The notes: generated by a model from the sequence alone, not told the origin. A stretch of 64,000 nucleotides of DNA from Caldilineaceae bacterium (GCA_019637685.1 JAHBVF010000003.1:124001-188000), one strand, 5' to 3'; shown: positions 34,735-43,473, numbered from the stretch's first letter. Numbers and translations are program-made.

Positions 34735-35691
34735 TCAGGCAACCAGCGCGGTGATGAGCGCCTTCACATACCCAATCGAATAGCCCCAGCCGATGTCTTT
34801 GGTGGCATTGTCGCCGGGAATCGTCGGGATGTGGTCCGGGTTGATGCAGCCGTCAAAGCCGACTTTGACCAGTTCGCGCAGAATTTTCATCATATTCAGG
34901 TCGCCGTCGTCCAGGAGTGTCTCCTCGTAGCCGCCCGCAGTCGCCAGACTGCCCCGCACGTTGCGCATGTGGACCATAAATAGCTTGCCTTTGCGCCCGT
35001 AGTTGTTGATCTCGTCGATGACCAGACTGCTGCCCCCGGCCTCGGCCCGGGTGCCGATGCAATAGACGTAGCCCACATTGGCGCTGGGGAAGGCGTCGAT
35101 GACCCGGTGGAAACCGATGCCGCCAAAGGGCGTGTCGATGTTGGGCGTGTCCGATGGATGGACGGCCAGTTTGATGTCGTACTCCTCGGCAATGGGGACC
35201 ATCCGCTCGAAAGCGTAGGAGAAGCGGTCCCACCACTTCTGTAACTGCTGGGGCGAGGGAATGTCCGCTGGCTCGCGCACAAGCGTCTCGGCTCGGGCCA
35301 GATAGCCGCCCCGGTGGCTGGTCTGCTCCCGGCGCATCATCTGGCGGAAGACATCACCCTCCACCCGCTGGCGGGCAATGGGGATGCGGGCTTCGCCGTA
35401 GACCTGTAGCGCCTTGCAGACATTCTCCAGTTCGTCCTCTGCGCCCACCCGATCCTCCACAAATTCATCGGTCAGGTTGGGCAGTGTGACCCGGTTGATG
35501 TCTATGCCGGTGGCCCGCAATCGGCGGCGCAGGGCCTTGACACCCTCCAAATCCGGGTAGCCCTGCTCGGCCACGCCGGGCATCTCGCGATCGCCGCCAA
35601 AATCGATGGCGTCCGCGCCCAGCGCGACCCGTTGGCGCAGAAAAGTGTCTGTCAGTTCGGCATTGTGAGAAAAAACAGAAACGCGTAACAT
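34735..35691 (-). CDS. Mannonate dehydratase-like TIM-barrel enzyme
   Basis: A 318-aa protein similar to UxuA but shorter than the 350-400 aa enzymes. Matching blocks are LAVHPSDTPNID, GIGFHRVIDAFPSANVGY, MVHMRNVRG (metal ligand His), YEETLLDDGDLNM and GCINPDHIPTIPGD, followed by GWGYSIGYVKAL. UxuA dehydrates D-mannonate to 2-keto-3-deoxygluconate in hexuronate breakdown. The central Cys/His metal site of classical UxuA is only partly evident, so a related sugar-acid dehydratase or isomerase is possible. AAAGGA precedes ATG. Confidence 0.75.
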   Translation of the reverse strand: MLRVSVFSHNAELTDTFLRQRVALGADAIDFGGDREMPGVAEQGYPDLEGVKALRRRLRATGIDINRVTLPNLTDEFVEDRVGAEDELENVCKALQVYGEARIPIARQRVEGDVFRQMMRREQTSHRGGYLARAETLVREPADIPSPQQLQKWWDRFSYAFERMVPIAEEYDIKLAVHPSDTPNIDTPFGGIGFHRVIDAFPSANVGYVYCIGTRAEAGGSSLVIDEINNYGRKGKLFMVHMRNVRGSLATAGGYEETLLDDGDLNMMKILRELVKVGFDGCINPDHIPTIPGDNATKDIGWGYSIGYVKALITALVA

Positions 35692-35736
35692 TGGGGAATA
35701 TCCTTTCGAAGATTGGTTCTGAAATGTTTTTTGACC

Positions 35737-35784
35737 GCAGACCGCGGACGGCAGACCGGCGCTGACTCGCGGTCCGCGGTCTGC
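35737..35784. repeat. GACCGCGGAC-type palindrome
   Basis: Perfect 13-bp arms (GCAGACCGCGGAC at 35737-35749 and its complement at 35772-35784) between the RraA-like and mannonate dehydratase-like genes, abutting the stop of the former. Confidence 0.7.
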
Positions 35785-35793
35785 CGTCCTCTC

Positions 35794-36675
35794 CTACCAC
35801 GTCCGCTCTTTGAGCAATTCCTGAATCGCGTCCCGCGACACGGAGAGTTCGTCCATGTGATCCTCCAGCCAGCGGGAGAAGTCGGCTTCGATGTGGTCTT
35901 CCCAGCGCCGGTCGATCTCGCCGGAGGTGTAGACTTCCTCCCGCAGGCGCTGCTTGCCGAACTGGTCGCGCAGACGGATAAGTTCGGAGGTTTTGACAAC
36001 TTTCTCGGCCAGATGGGGCGGCACGAAAACGACGCCGTCCTTGCGTCCCAGCACCACATCGCCGGGCATGACAGTCACCGGGCCGATGCGGGTGGGGCAG
36101 TTGACCCCGGCCAGCATAATTGTGGGCGAGGCATAGCTGGGGTGGACGCCCCGGAAGAAGCTGACAAAACCGGGCAGTTCCTCCACGCCGTCGATATCCC
36201 GGATGGCCGCGTCGTGGACGACGCCGTTGCCCGACTTGCGCAGAATGCTCGTGGCCAGGTTGTCGCCGATGACCGCGCCCTGCTCGATCTTGCCGTAGAC
36301 ATCGGCCACGTAGACATCGCCGGGGACGAGCATATCAATCGGCCAGGAAATCTGATCGCCGATCGCGCCCACCCGCACGCCTTTTTCTTCCATCAGCGCC
36401 CGCATATCCGGGCGGCGGGGCATATACATAGCGGTCAAGGCCCGGCCCACCAGCACTTCATTTGGATGGGTACAGATAAAATCGCCCGCGTACTGGTAGT
36501 GGAAGCCATCGCCGCGCAGGATGCCCCAGGCTTCGGTGATCGTCACCGCACGCATCCGCTCCAGAATGCTGTCGGGCACTTTGGGGCGGCCATCGGCAAA
36601 ACGCTCACCGCTCCATTCGGGTGTATAATCAATCAATTCTTCCGGGTTGAGATTCAGGGGTGCAAATTTTTCCAC
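35794..36675 (-). CDS. RraA-family protein (HMG/CHA aldolase-like)
   Basis: A 293-aa protein. GTG 36675 is supported by CAGGAGAG upstream; the frame runs farther but through the divergent promoter region. The RraA fold occupies about 35-225: VGRALTAMY, IGDQISWPIDMLVPGDVYVADV, GAVIGDNLATSILRKSGNGVVHDAAIRD (the G-x-R-D type ligand region) and GPVTVMPGDVVLGRKDGVVFVP. Relatives are 4-hydroxy-4-methyl-2-oxoglutarate aldolases and sugar-acid-associated RraA-like enzymes. The extra C-terminal helix bundle (about 230-293) is not in standard RraA. It is upstream of the mannonate dehydratase-like gene and likely in the same pathway. Confidence 0.75.
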   Translation of the reverse strand: MEKFAPLNLNPEELIDYTPEWSGERFADGRPKVPDSILERMRAVTITEAWGILRGDGFHYQYAGDFICTHPNEVLVGRALTAMYMPRRPDMRALMEEKGVRVGAIGDQISWPIDMLVPGDVYVADVYGKIEQGAVIGDNLATSILRKSGNGVVHDAAIRDIDGVEELPGFVSFFRGVHPSYASPTIMLAGVNCPTRIGPVTVMPGDVVLGRKDGVVFVPPHLAEKVVKTSELIRLRDQFGKQRLREEVYTSGEIDRRWEDHIEADFSRWLEDHMDELSVSRDAIQELLKERTW

Positions 36676-37030
36676 GGGTTTTGTCTCTCCTGACTGGGGT
36701 TGTGTTCTGAAACGATTGTGGACGGGCTGGATGAAAGTGGAATTGCTGGAATTTCCGGGCCTTTGGACACAATTGTGTTGCTTCGAGTGGCAAAGACGGG
36801 CCGGAGACGAGGGGTGGACAGTAGAAACAGTTGAATTGTACCGGCGCAGGCAACAGACTGTCAATCCGGCGCTGTCGGGTGTCGGGTTGTTGGGCTGTCA
36901 GACCGAACCACACAGTCCCGGCCCCTGCCGCAGTTGATGCACCCTGGAAATTTGCTTTGCGCCCAATCCCAAAACCGGCTACACTTATCCCATAACAACT
37001 ATCCAATACCCCTTCCCAGGCGGTCATCCT
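36676..37030. other. Divergent intergenic region, 355 bases
   Basis: Separates the minus-strand sugar-acid genes from the plus-strand sulfatase-fold gene. It holds a perfect 12-bp palindrome ACACAATTGTGT (36767-36778), a plausible operator, and a possible plus-strand promoter at 36957-36985. No ORF with coding character was seen. Confidence 0.5.
36957..36985 (+). promoter_or_regulatory. Possible promoter for the sulfatase-fold gene
   Basis: TTGCGC (36957-36962), 17 bases, TACACT (36980-36985), 45 bases before ATG 37031. The boxes are weak, so this is tentative. Confidence 0.3.
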
Positions 37031-38527
37031 ATGAGCAAATCCACTTCCCAGCCCAATCACAAACCCAATATCGTTCTCCTCGGCATCGACTCCCTGCGCG
37101 CCGATCACCTGAGCGGCTACGGCTACCAGCGGCTGACGTCGCCCCATCTGGACCGTTTCGCGCAGCAGGGGGTGCTTTTTGAAAACACCTTCAGCGCGCA
37201 CATTCCCACCACCAGCGCCTACGGTTCGATGCTGACGGGAATGGACGTTTTCACCACCCAAGTCGTCGCCCTGCGTCACAAAGGACCGATGCGGGAAGAG
37301 GTCAAAACCCTGGCTGAAATTCTGAAGGAACAGGGCTACCATACCGTCTGCGTGGGCTTCAGCGGCAACCCCAGCAGCCGGGGCTTTGACGAATATCTCG
37401 ACTACACCGCCTGGGGCAGTTGGGACGAGGGCCGCCTGCCCAAAGCCCAGAATCTGAATGAGCAGGCCATCCCCGCGCTGGAACGGCTGCTGGCCGACGA
37501 TAAACCCTTCTTTCTCTTCCTGCGCCACATGGACCCCCACGCGCCCTATCTGCCGCCGGAACCCTACGAGCGCATCTTCTACAGCGGCGACGAGTGCGAT
37601 CCAGAGAATAAATCGATGGAACCGGTGCTGGCCTTCAAACCCTTCCGGGACTTCCTCGCCAGTTGGCTGCCGCCGGGCATCAGCGACCAGGCGTATGTGA
37701 CCGCCCAGTACGACGGCGCCATCGCCTATATGGACGCGGCCATCCAGACGATCTTCACGGCGCTGGAAAGCCGGGGCGTGCTGGACGAAACGGTTGTGGC
37801 GGTCAACGGGGATCACGGCGAAACCCTCTACGAGCACGTCTGCTTCTTCGACCATCACGGCATCTACGACAATGTGCTCCACGTGCCGCTGATCCTGCGC
37901 TACCCGGCCAAACTGCCCGCGGGCAAACGGGTGGCGGGCTTCAACCAGCACAAAGATTTGGTCCCCACTCTGCTGGAACTGGCGGAGATCGACGCGGGTA
38001 TCGACTTCGACGGTCGCTCTTTGCTGCCGATGATCCGGGGCGAAGTCGCCAGCCACGAGAGCGAATTCTACATCACCGAATGCACGTGGATGCGCAAGCA
38101 CGGCTGGCGCACCCCCCATTGGAAGCTGATTCTGGCCCTGGAGCCGGACTTTCACTTCAAGCCCGCAGTGGAACTCTACAATCTGGTGGAAGACCCGGAG
38201 GAGAACCGCAATGTGGCCGAGGAGAACCCGGATGTGGTCATGGCTCTGACCAGCCGGATGCAGGCGTGGATTCGCCAGCGGGAGGCCGAAACTGGCCTGC
38301 CCAACCCCATCCACCACCAGGGCGACTGGCACGGGCACGAGGGCGTGGGTCCCTTCACCAGCAGCCAGCAGGCGTATGATACGCTGCACATCGGCGACGC
38401 GTCCCAGGCCAAACGCTTGCAGGAGAAGCTGAAAGCGGAGGAGGAGGCCGCGGCCGCGGAGGCGACGAAGGAGAAAAAGCCGAAGGCCAAGTCCCGGGCA
38501 CGCAGGAAGAAGAAAGAGACAGGATGA
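37031..38527 (+). CDS. Sulfatase-fold (alkaline phosphatase superfamily) hydrolase lacking the FGly motif
   Basis: A 498-aa enzyme of the sulfatase/phosphodiesterase fold. Metal ligands appear in NIVLLGIDSLRADHLSGYGY (Asp at about 20) and AVNGDHGETLYEH (about 257-269), with HMDPHAPY between. The nucleophile region reads HIPTTSAYGSMLTG: where sulfatases have Cys or Ser in C/S-x-P-S-R, this protein has Thr60 and no P-S-R. Thr is the nucleophile in phosphoethanolamine transferases and related phosphohydrolases, so the substrate may be a phospho- rather than sulfo-ester. The C-terminus is a charged Lys/Ala/Glu tail. No signal peptide is seen. Confidence 0.75.
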   Translation: MSKSTSQPNHKPNIVLLGIDSLRADHLSGYGYQRLTSPHLDRFAQQGVLFENTFSAHIPTTSAYGSMLTGMDVFTTQVVALRHKGPMREEVKTLAEILKEQGYHTVCVGFSGNPSSRGFDEYLDYTAWGSWDEGRLPKAQNLNEQAIPALERLLADDKPFFLFLRHMDPHAPYLPPEPYERIFYSGDECDPENKSMEPVLAFKPFRDFLASWLPPGISDQAYVTAQYDGAIAYMDAAIQTIFTALESRGVLDETVVAVNGDHGETLYEHVCFFDHHGIYDNVLHVPLILRYPAKLPAGKRVAGFNQHKDLVPTLLELAEIDAGIDFDGRSLLPMIRGEVASHESEFYITECTWMRKHGWRTPHWKLILALEPDFHFKPAVELYNLVEDPEENRNVAEENPDVVMALTSRMQAWIRQREAETGLPNPIHHQGDWHGHEGVGPFTSSQQAYDTLHIGDASQAKRLQEKLKAEEEAAAAEATKEKKPKAKSRARRKKKETG

Positions 38528-38630
38528 AGGGATGACAAGATGACATACTGAGCCGCCGACTTTGCGGTCAGTAGTCAGCCATCTGCCGTCAGTCGTCTAC
38601 CCAAGAATTCACAACTACGGAGCAAATCGT

Positions 38631-39428
38631 ATGAAACTCGGTGCAAATTCTGTCCTTTTTGGCGGCTACGATATGGAAACCGCCTTCCGCTGTACGGCTA
38701 TGGCCGGCTACGACGGCATCGAAGTCTCGGCCATCGACGGGATGAGCGAGCATCTGGTCATCGACCGCTGGCAGGAGATTGCCCCGGATGTCAAGCGTCT
38801 GGGCAAAGAATACGGGCTGGAGCTGCTGGCCATGGAGCAGCCCAGCCGGGACCCGGCCAAAATGGAAGCGGCCATGCAGGCCGCGGTGGAGATCGGCATC
38901 CCGATTATCAACTGCGGCCCCGGCGGCAATACTGGCGACGAATCCACCTTCCAGCAGACAATCGACGAACTGGGCAGCCTGGCCCAGATGGCCGAGCGCT
39001 ACGGCGTCGTTCTCTGCGTCAAGGCCCACGTGGGCCACGCGGTACACAACACCCCCACAACCCTGCGGGTGATGGAGGCCATCACTTCTCCCAACTTCGG
39101 CATCGATATGGACCCCTCCCACATCTACCGAGCGGACGAAAACCCGGTGGAGGCCATCGCCGCGGTCATCAGCCGGGTGAAACACGTACACATCCGCGAC
39201 TGCAAAGGCCGCCAACAGGGGCCGGGCAAACCGGAGATGCAGGCCAATGGCCGGGGCGACATCGATCTGGTGGGCTACATCCGCACACTACACGAAAATG
39301 ACTACAGCGGCCCGCTCAATCTGGAAGTCATCGGGGCACGGGAATACAGCCTGGAACAGTGCTGCACCATCGCCGCCGAGAGCCGGGGCCACATGCAGGC
39401 GTGCTTGCAGGCGTGTGGCGCGCGATGA
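38631..39428 (+). CDS. Sugar phosphate isomerase/epimerase family TIM barrel
   Basis: A 265-aa xylose isomerase-like barrel. ATG 38631 has CGGAG upstream. Strand ends carry MKLGANSVLFGGYDMETAF, GYDGIEVSA, PIINCGPGG, LCVKAHVGHAVH, FGIDMDPSHIYRA and VKHVHIRDC, then LNLEVIGARE; His, Asp and Glu at the strand ends would bind one divalent metal. Members isomerise or epimerise ketoses, myo-inosose or hydroxypyruvate. Proximity to Gfo/Idh/MocA dehydrogenases favours an inositol- or sugar-oxidation role. The two small DUF genes follow at once. Confidence 0.8.
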   Translation: MKLGANSVLFGGYDMETAFRCTAMAGYDGIEVSAIDGMSEHLVIDRWQEIAPDVKRLGKEYGLELLAMEQPSRDPAKMEAAMQAAVEIGIPIINCGPGGNTGDESTFQQTIDELGSLAQMAERYGVVLCVKAHVGHAVHNTPTTLRVMEAITSPNFGIDMDPSHIYRADENPVEAIAAVISRVKHVHIRDCKGRQQGPGKPEMQANGRGDIDLVGYIRTLHENDYSGPLNLEVIGAREYSLEQCCTIAAESRGHMQACLQACGAR

Positions 39429-39431
39429 CCA

Positions 39432-39764
39432 ATGCGATTGCCGTATGCGGAAAACGCCCAAATCGATATCCGCAAGCTGCGCGACTATTGCCTGAACCCA
39501 TCCCATCCAGAGGGGAAGCATAAGGCGCGCCTGTTTGCAGCCGCGCTTGCAATGACAGAAGCTGACGCGGAATCTCTGCGCGCCATTCTCTTGGTAGCTT
39601 CCGACAAAGCTGATGTCGTGTTGGGTCGTGGCGATAGTTTCGGCCAACGGTATACAATGGATGTCGTGATAGAATGGAAAGGCAGAAAAGCCGTTGTACA
39701 CTGCGGGTGGATTGTCGAAAACGGATCGCGGACCCCGCGTCTGACAACCTGTTTCCCGCGATAG
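39432..39764 (+). CDS. DUF6883 protein
   Basis: A 110-aa protein matching the DUF6883 pattern: start LPYAENAQIDIRKLRDYCLN, then HPEGKHKARLFAAALA, GQRYTMDVVIEWKG and an end WIVENGSRTPRLTTCF. The domain occurs alone or at the C-terminus of polymorphic toxins, and often next to DUF4926 genes, as here. It begins four bases after the isomerase stop, and base composition is more AT-rich than its neighbours, suggesting a separate origin. The function is not established; a toxin/antitoxin-like or RNA-processing role is conjecture. Confidence 0.75.
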   Translation: MRLPYAENAQIDIRKLRDYCLNPSHPEGKHKARLFAAALAMTEADAESLRAILLVASDKADVVLGRGDSFGQRYTMDVVIEWKGRKAVVHCGWIVENGSRTPRLTTCFPR

Positions 39765-39779
39765 GAAAAGGGATACAAA

Positions 39780-39998
39780 ATGAGAAAGACAATTCAGTTG
39801 TTCGACGTCGTCGCTTTGACCGAAGACATCCCTAATACTGGTCTGTTTCGAGGACAGGTCGGCACAGTTATGGACATTTTGGATAATGGCAAAGCCTTTG
39901 AAGTAGAATTCAGCGATAAGGATGGGCGAACCTATGATTCCATTGGCTTGCGTCCCACTCAGCTGATGCTACTAATTTACGAACCAGTCTTCGTCTGA
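39780..39998 (+). CDS. DUF4926 protein
   Basis: A 72-aa protein with the DUF4926 layout: IQLFDVVALTEDIPNTGLFRGQVGTVM, then FEVEFSDKDGRTYDSIGLRPTQLM. It is a small SH3-like beta barrel, usually the partner of DUF6883. It has a clear GGAAAAGGG Shine-Dalgarno and lies 15 bases after the DUF6883 gene. Probably the small partner or neutralising subunit of the pair; this is inference. Confidence 0.8.
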   Translation: MRKTIQLFDVVALTEDIPNTGLFRGQVGTVMDILDNGKAFEVEFSDKDGRTYDSIGLRPTQLMLLIYEPVFV

Positions 39999-40013
39999 AG
40001 AAAGCGACATCCA

Positions 40014-40805
40014 ATGCTCACCCAAACCCAAATCGACCAGTTCCAGCAGGACGGTTTTCTCAACGGTGGCGCGCTGTTGAGCGAAAACGAAGTGGAAGAA
40101 TTGCGCGGCGAAGTGATGCGGGTTATTGACCAGCGGGCATACGCAGACATTCCCCAGCCCGTCCTGCTGCGCAATCTCAGCAAAGACGACAGCAAACCGG
40201 TCTGGCAGATCGTCAATATCTGGCAGGCCAGCCCGGCCTTCCAACGGCTGATGGCGCGCCCGGAAATCACCTCTTCCATCGCCCAACTGACCGGCGCGGC
40301 CGATCTGCGCATCTGGCACGATCAGATTCAGTACAAACCCCCGGAGATCGGCGGTCAGACCGACTGGCATCAGGACGCGCCCCTCTGGCCGATTATTGCG
40401 CCCATGACCGAAGTCACCGCTTGGGTGGCTCTGGACGACGCGGACGAGAGCAATGGCTGTATGTCGATGGTTCCCGGCTCCCACACCTGGGGCAACCACA
40501 TGGACTTTCTGCGCACAGTGGAGGTCTACGATTCTCTCCCCGCTGCGTACGACGGACACAAAATCAATGTGGTGCGCTGTCCCGTGCAGAAGGGCGAAGT
40601 CCACTTTCATCACGCGCTCACCTGGCACGGCTCCCACAGCAACACCAGCGGACGCCCGCGCCGGGCCATTGCCCTGCACTATATGACCGGCGAAACCCGC
40701 TATGTGGCTGCGGGCCGCCACCCGATGAAGGAGTACGTGACCGTCGCCGATGGCGAAGTATTGCAGGGCGATGCCTTCCCGCTGGTCTATTCCATCAGAA
40801 AATAA
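40014..40805 (+). CDS. Phytanoyl-CoA dioxygenase (PhyH) family protein
   Basis: A 263-aa non-haem Fe(II)/2-oxoglutarate oxygenase. The facial triad is visible as TDWHQDAPLW (His and Asp) and HFHHALTWHGSHSN (distal His), with Arg of GRPRRAIALHY positioned for 2-oxoglutarate. The first helix FQQDGFLNGG is typical of PhyH. Such enzymes hydroxylate small organic acids, ectoine, phosphonates or natural products. The catabolic neighbourhood suggests oxidation of a carbon source, but the substrate is not readable. Confidence 0.85.
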   Translation: MLTQTQIDQFQQDGFLNGGALLSENEVEELRGEVMRVIDQRAYADIPQPVLLRNLSKDDSKPVWQIVNIWQASPAFQRLMARPEITSSIAQLTGAADLRIWHDQIQYKPPEIGGQTDWHQDAPLWPIIAPMTEVTAWVALDDADESNGCMSMVPGSHTWGNHMDFLRTVEVYDSLPAAYDGHKINVVRCPVQKGEVHFHHALTWHGSHSNTSGRPRRAIALHYMTGETRYVAAGRHPMKEYVTVADGEVLQGDAFPLVYSIRK

Positions 40806-40836
40806 CCGAATCCAATACTCCTTTTCCGAGGCCCCC

Positions 40837-42039
40837 GTGTCCAACTTACTTCTTCTCACCGGTGTGATCGGTCTCGTTTACCTCTCCATTGGCTTCTCAT
40901 CGCCGCTGATGTCCCTCTATTTACAGGAATTAGGTGCGAGTTTCCAGCAGATTTCCCTGATCCTGACCACCTACTCGGCAACGGTTCTGCTCAGCAACTA
41001 TGCGTGGGGCCGCATCTCGGACCGCATGGGGCGGCGCAAACCGCTGCTGGTGCTGGGATTGGGCGGGCTGGCCCTGGCCTATTGGCTGCTGGGACGCACC
41101 CCCTCGGCCAATCTGGCCTGGCCCGTGCGCATTCTGGAGGGCGTCGCGGCCGCGGCCTATCTCACCCCCAGCCTGGCGCTGATGGGCGATCTGCTGGCGG
41201 GGGCAGGCAAGCGGGGACGGCGTATGGGCATCTATCGGGGCAGCGCGTCGATGATGTTTGCGGTGGGGGCTTTCTTCGGCGGGGCCATTGCCGACCGCAG
41301 TTCCATCAGTACAGTGCTGCTGATCTGCGCCAGCATCTATGTCCTTGCCATGCTCTGCGCGTTTTTCGTCTCCGATGTGAAGCCCGCGGCTGTGCCAATC
41401 CCATCCGCTGGCACAGAAACATCCGCCCAATCTTTGCCCCAAGCCGAAAAGCCCATGCCCTGGATTTTCCTGCTCGGCGCGGTGCTGTGGACCGCTGCGC
41501 ATGGCGCGGGCGCGTCTATGTGGCCCAATTATATGGTTTACCTTGGCTACACGAAGACAATCACCACCCGCCTCTGGTCCCTGGCCGCGCTGGTCGAGTT
41601 CCCGTCCATGGCTGTGGCCGGCGTGGCCTCGGACACATTCGGGCGTGCGCCGATTCTTTTTGCTGGCGGGGCCTTTGCTACAATTGTCCACATCGGCTAT
41701 GTGACTCTGGCCGCGGTCGTCCCTGCCCTGCTCATTATTCAGATCATCCGGGGCTTTGCCTTTGGCAGCTTCACCACCACTGGCATGACCTTTGCTGCGG
41801 AGTGGGGCAGCCAGGGACGCAGGGGACGAAACAGCGGCGCATACAACGCGGCCAACGGAATGGGTGGTCTGATTGGTACTTTCCTGGGCGGGACAATCGT
41901 ACAGATTCTCGGCTTCCAGTCCCTCTACACCGTCTGCGCGCTGCTGGCCGGCGGCAGCGCAGTTGCCTTCTTCCTCCTGCGTCGGCAGCAGAAGAAGGAG
42001 GAAGTGGCGGCGCAGGCAGCGGTGAGCGTTGGCGGGTAA
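40837..42039 (+). CDS. MFS transporter, sugar/sugar-acid carrier candidate
   Basis: A 400-aa carrier with about twelve TM segments. GTG 40837 follows GAGG; the longer frame overlaps the PhyH gene. Motif A-like loop: YAWGRISDRMGRRKPLLVLG; a second copy is GVASDTFGRAPILF. The central loop (about 190-215) is Pro/Ala-rich. Position inside the oxidoreductase/isomerase cluster suggests it imports that pathway's substrate, in contrast to the efflux-like carrier at 3251. A 16-bp-arm palindrome directly follows the stop. Confidence 0.8.
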   Translation: MSNLLLLTGVIGLVYLSIGFSSPLMSLYLQELGASFQQISLILTTYSATVLLSNYAWGRISDRMGRRKPLLVLGLGGLALAYWLLGRTPSANLAWPVRILEGVAAAAYLTPSLALMGDLLAGAGKRGRRMGIYRGSASMMFAVGAFFGGAIADRSSISTVLLICASIYVLAMLCAFFVSDVKPAAVPIPSAGTETSAQSLPQAEKPMPWIFLLGAVLWTAAHGAGASMWPNYMVYLGYTKTITTRLWSLAALVEFPSMAVAGVASDTFGRAPILFAGGAFATIVHIGYVTLAAVVPALLIIQIIRGFAFGSFTTTGMTFAAEWGSQGRRGRNSGAYNAANGMGGLIGTFLGGTIVQILGFQSLYTVCALLAGGSAVAFFLLRRQQKKEEVAAQAAVSVGG

Positions 42040-42045
42040 GAAATA

Positions 42046-42085
42046 GGGTGCTGAGATGCTGCAAAACGTCAGCATCTCAGCACCC
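42046..42085 (+). terminator. Long-stem hairpin after the MFS gene
   Basis: Perfect 16-bp arms (GGGTGCTGAGATGCTG at 42046-42061, complement at 42070-42085) with an 8-base loop. It lacks a T-run, so it may stabilise the upstream mRNA 3' end rather than terminate. Confidence 0.55.
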
Positions 42086-42146
42086 CATCATCTGGTCGCT
42101 TGCCCACATATTTATCTTTCCCTTCTTTTCCCAAAGGAGACTTCCT

Positions 42147-43397
42147 ATGATCCGAATCGGTATTGTCGGCTGTGGCCGCATCCTCAACGCCCACCTCCAC
42201 GGCTATCGCAAGCTGCGGGAGGCGGGCATCGACAACTTCCGCATCACCGCGCTGGTGGCGCGCAACATCGACGACGCGCGTATGTTCCGCAAACGGGGCG
42301 AAGGACCGCCCCCCCGTCCGCCCGTCCTGCCCAACGACTCCGGCGATCCCCTGGGCGCGCCCCACATCTGGCTGGACGATTTTCAGCCGAACACGGATGT
42401 GGCGGTCTTCAGCGACTACAACGAAATGATTGCCTCCGGGCTGGTCGATGCGGTCAACGACTTCACGACGCTCTCCATGCACCACCAGATCGGCGCGGCC
42501 TGCCTGGACGCCGGCCTGCATCTGCTCACCCAAAAGCCCCTGGCCGTTTCGGTCAAAGCCGCCAAACTGTTGGTGGACAAAGCCGCGGCAAAGGGGCTGA
42601 CCCTGGGCGTTTTTGAGAATGTGCGCCAGGGCGAGCGGGTGCGGGCCGCGGCCTGGGCCGTGGAGAGCGGGCTGATCGGTGATCTGCAAATGGCCCTGCT
42701 CGGCGGCATCGGCGGCTTCTGGTCGCCGGATGTGATTGTGGCCGAGACCCCCTGGCGGCATCGCAAAGTGCTGGGCGGCGGCGGCGGGGCCATCGACATC
42801 GGCGTGCATGTGATGCATATGCTGCGCCACATCTGCGGCGAAGTCACCAGCGTCAGCGGAACCGTGCGCACCTTCGAGCCAGTGCGCTATCTCCACGGCG
42901 ACCCATCTACGGGCGTCAGCGTGGAGGCGGATGTGGACGACACGTATATGGCGACGGTGACGACGGCAAAAGGCGCGCTGGCCCAGATGATCTGGTCCTG
43001 GGCGGGCCACGGCGAGGCCACCAGCTTCCCCGGCGGGCCGGTCTTCTACGGCAGCATAGGCTGCATCAAAGGCGGCGAAATCATTCTGGACGACGGCAGC
43101 AAGCGCAATCTGCTGGACGCCTACCGGTCCGAAGTCCCCGCGGACCAGCAGGCACATCACTTCCCCCACGGCCTGAGCGACGCCTTCGCGGTCTCCCAAC
43201 TGGACTGGCTGGAGGCCATCGGTCGGGGCGAAGACCCAGAGACCAGCGGCGTGGAGGGTCTGCACGATCTGGCCGCGGCCTTCGCCATCATCGAATCCTC
43301 CCACCTGGGCCGCACAGTGACGCTGGACGAAGTGTTGTCGGGCGCGGTGGATGGCTATCAGCGGGAGATTGACGAATTTCATGGGATTGGGGAGTAG
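42147..43397 (+). CDS. Gfo/Idh/MocA-family oxidoreductase (first)
   Basis: A 416-aa NAD(P)-dependent dehydrogenase. ATG 42147 follows AAAGGAG. The Rossmann motif is RIGIVGCGRILNAHLHGY. The usual EKP sequence, whose Lys contacts substrate, reads TQKPLAVS here. The C-terminal beta-sheet domain contains GGGGGAIDIGVHVMHMLRHICG with the D-x3-H catalytic pair. Compared with relatives it carries a roughly 30-residue insertion after residue 45 (RKRGEGPPPRPPVLPND). Its last codons (GIGE and stop) coincide with the arm of a G-rich palindrome. Substrate likely a sugar or inositol derivative. Confidence 0.88.
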   Translation: MIRIGIVGCGRILNAHLHGYRKLREAGIDNFRITALVARNIDDARMFRKRGEGPPPRPPVLPNDSGDPLGAPHIWLDDFQPNTDVAVFSDYNEMIASGLVDAVNDFTTLSMHHQIGAACLDAGLHLLTQKPLAVSVKAAKLLVDKAAAKGLTLGVFENVRQGERVRAAAWAVESGLIGDLQMALLGGIGGFWSPDVIVAETPWRHRKVLGGGGGAIDIGVHVMHMLRHICGEVTSVSGTVRTFEPVRYLHGDPSTGVSVEADVDDTYMATVTTAKGALAQMIWSWAGHGEATSFPGGPVFYGSIGCIKGGEIILDDGSKRNLLDAYRSEVPADQQAHHFPHGLSDAFAVSQLDWLEAIGRGEDPETSGVEGLHDLAAAFAIIESSHLGRTVTLDEVLSGAVDGYQREIDEFHGIGE

Positions 43398-43449
43398 GGA
43401 CTGGGGACTGGGACGGCATCCCGCTCCCCAGTCCCCGCTCCCCAATCCC
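43383..43449. repeat. GGGATTGGGG-type palindrome overlapping a stop codon
   Basis: Arms of 22 bp (43383-43404 and 43428-43449) pair with two mismatches. The left arm includes the TAG stop of the preceding dehydrogenase. The same words form the terminator at 60875-60939. Confidence 0.82.
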
Positions 43450-43473
43450 CAGTCCCCAAAGGAGAATCCTTCA

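Noticed and set aside
36629..38389. Minus-strand frame opposite the sulfatase-fold gene
   Set aside because: The plus strand encodes a recognisable enzyme with metal motifs; the antisense product has none and also spans a promoter region.
41004..42146. A 381-codon N-terminal extension of the first Gfo/Idh/MocA gene
   Set aside because: It runs in a second frame through the MFS gene. AAAGGAG and the Rossmann strand place the start at 42147.
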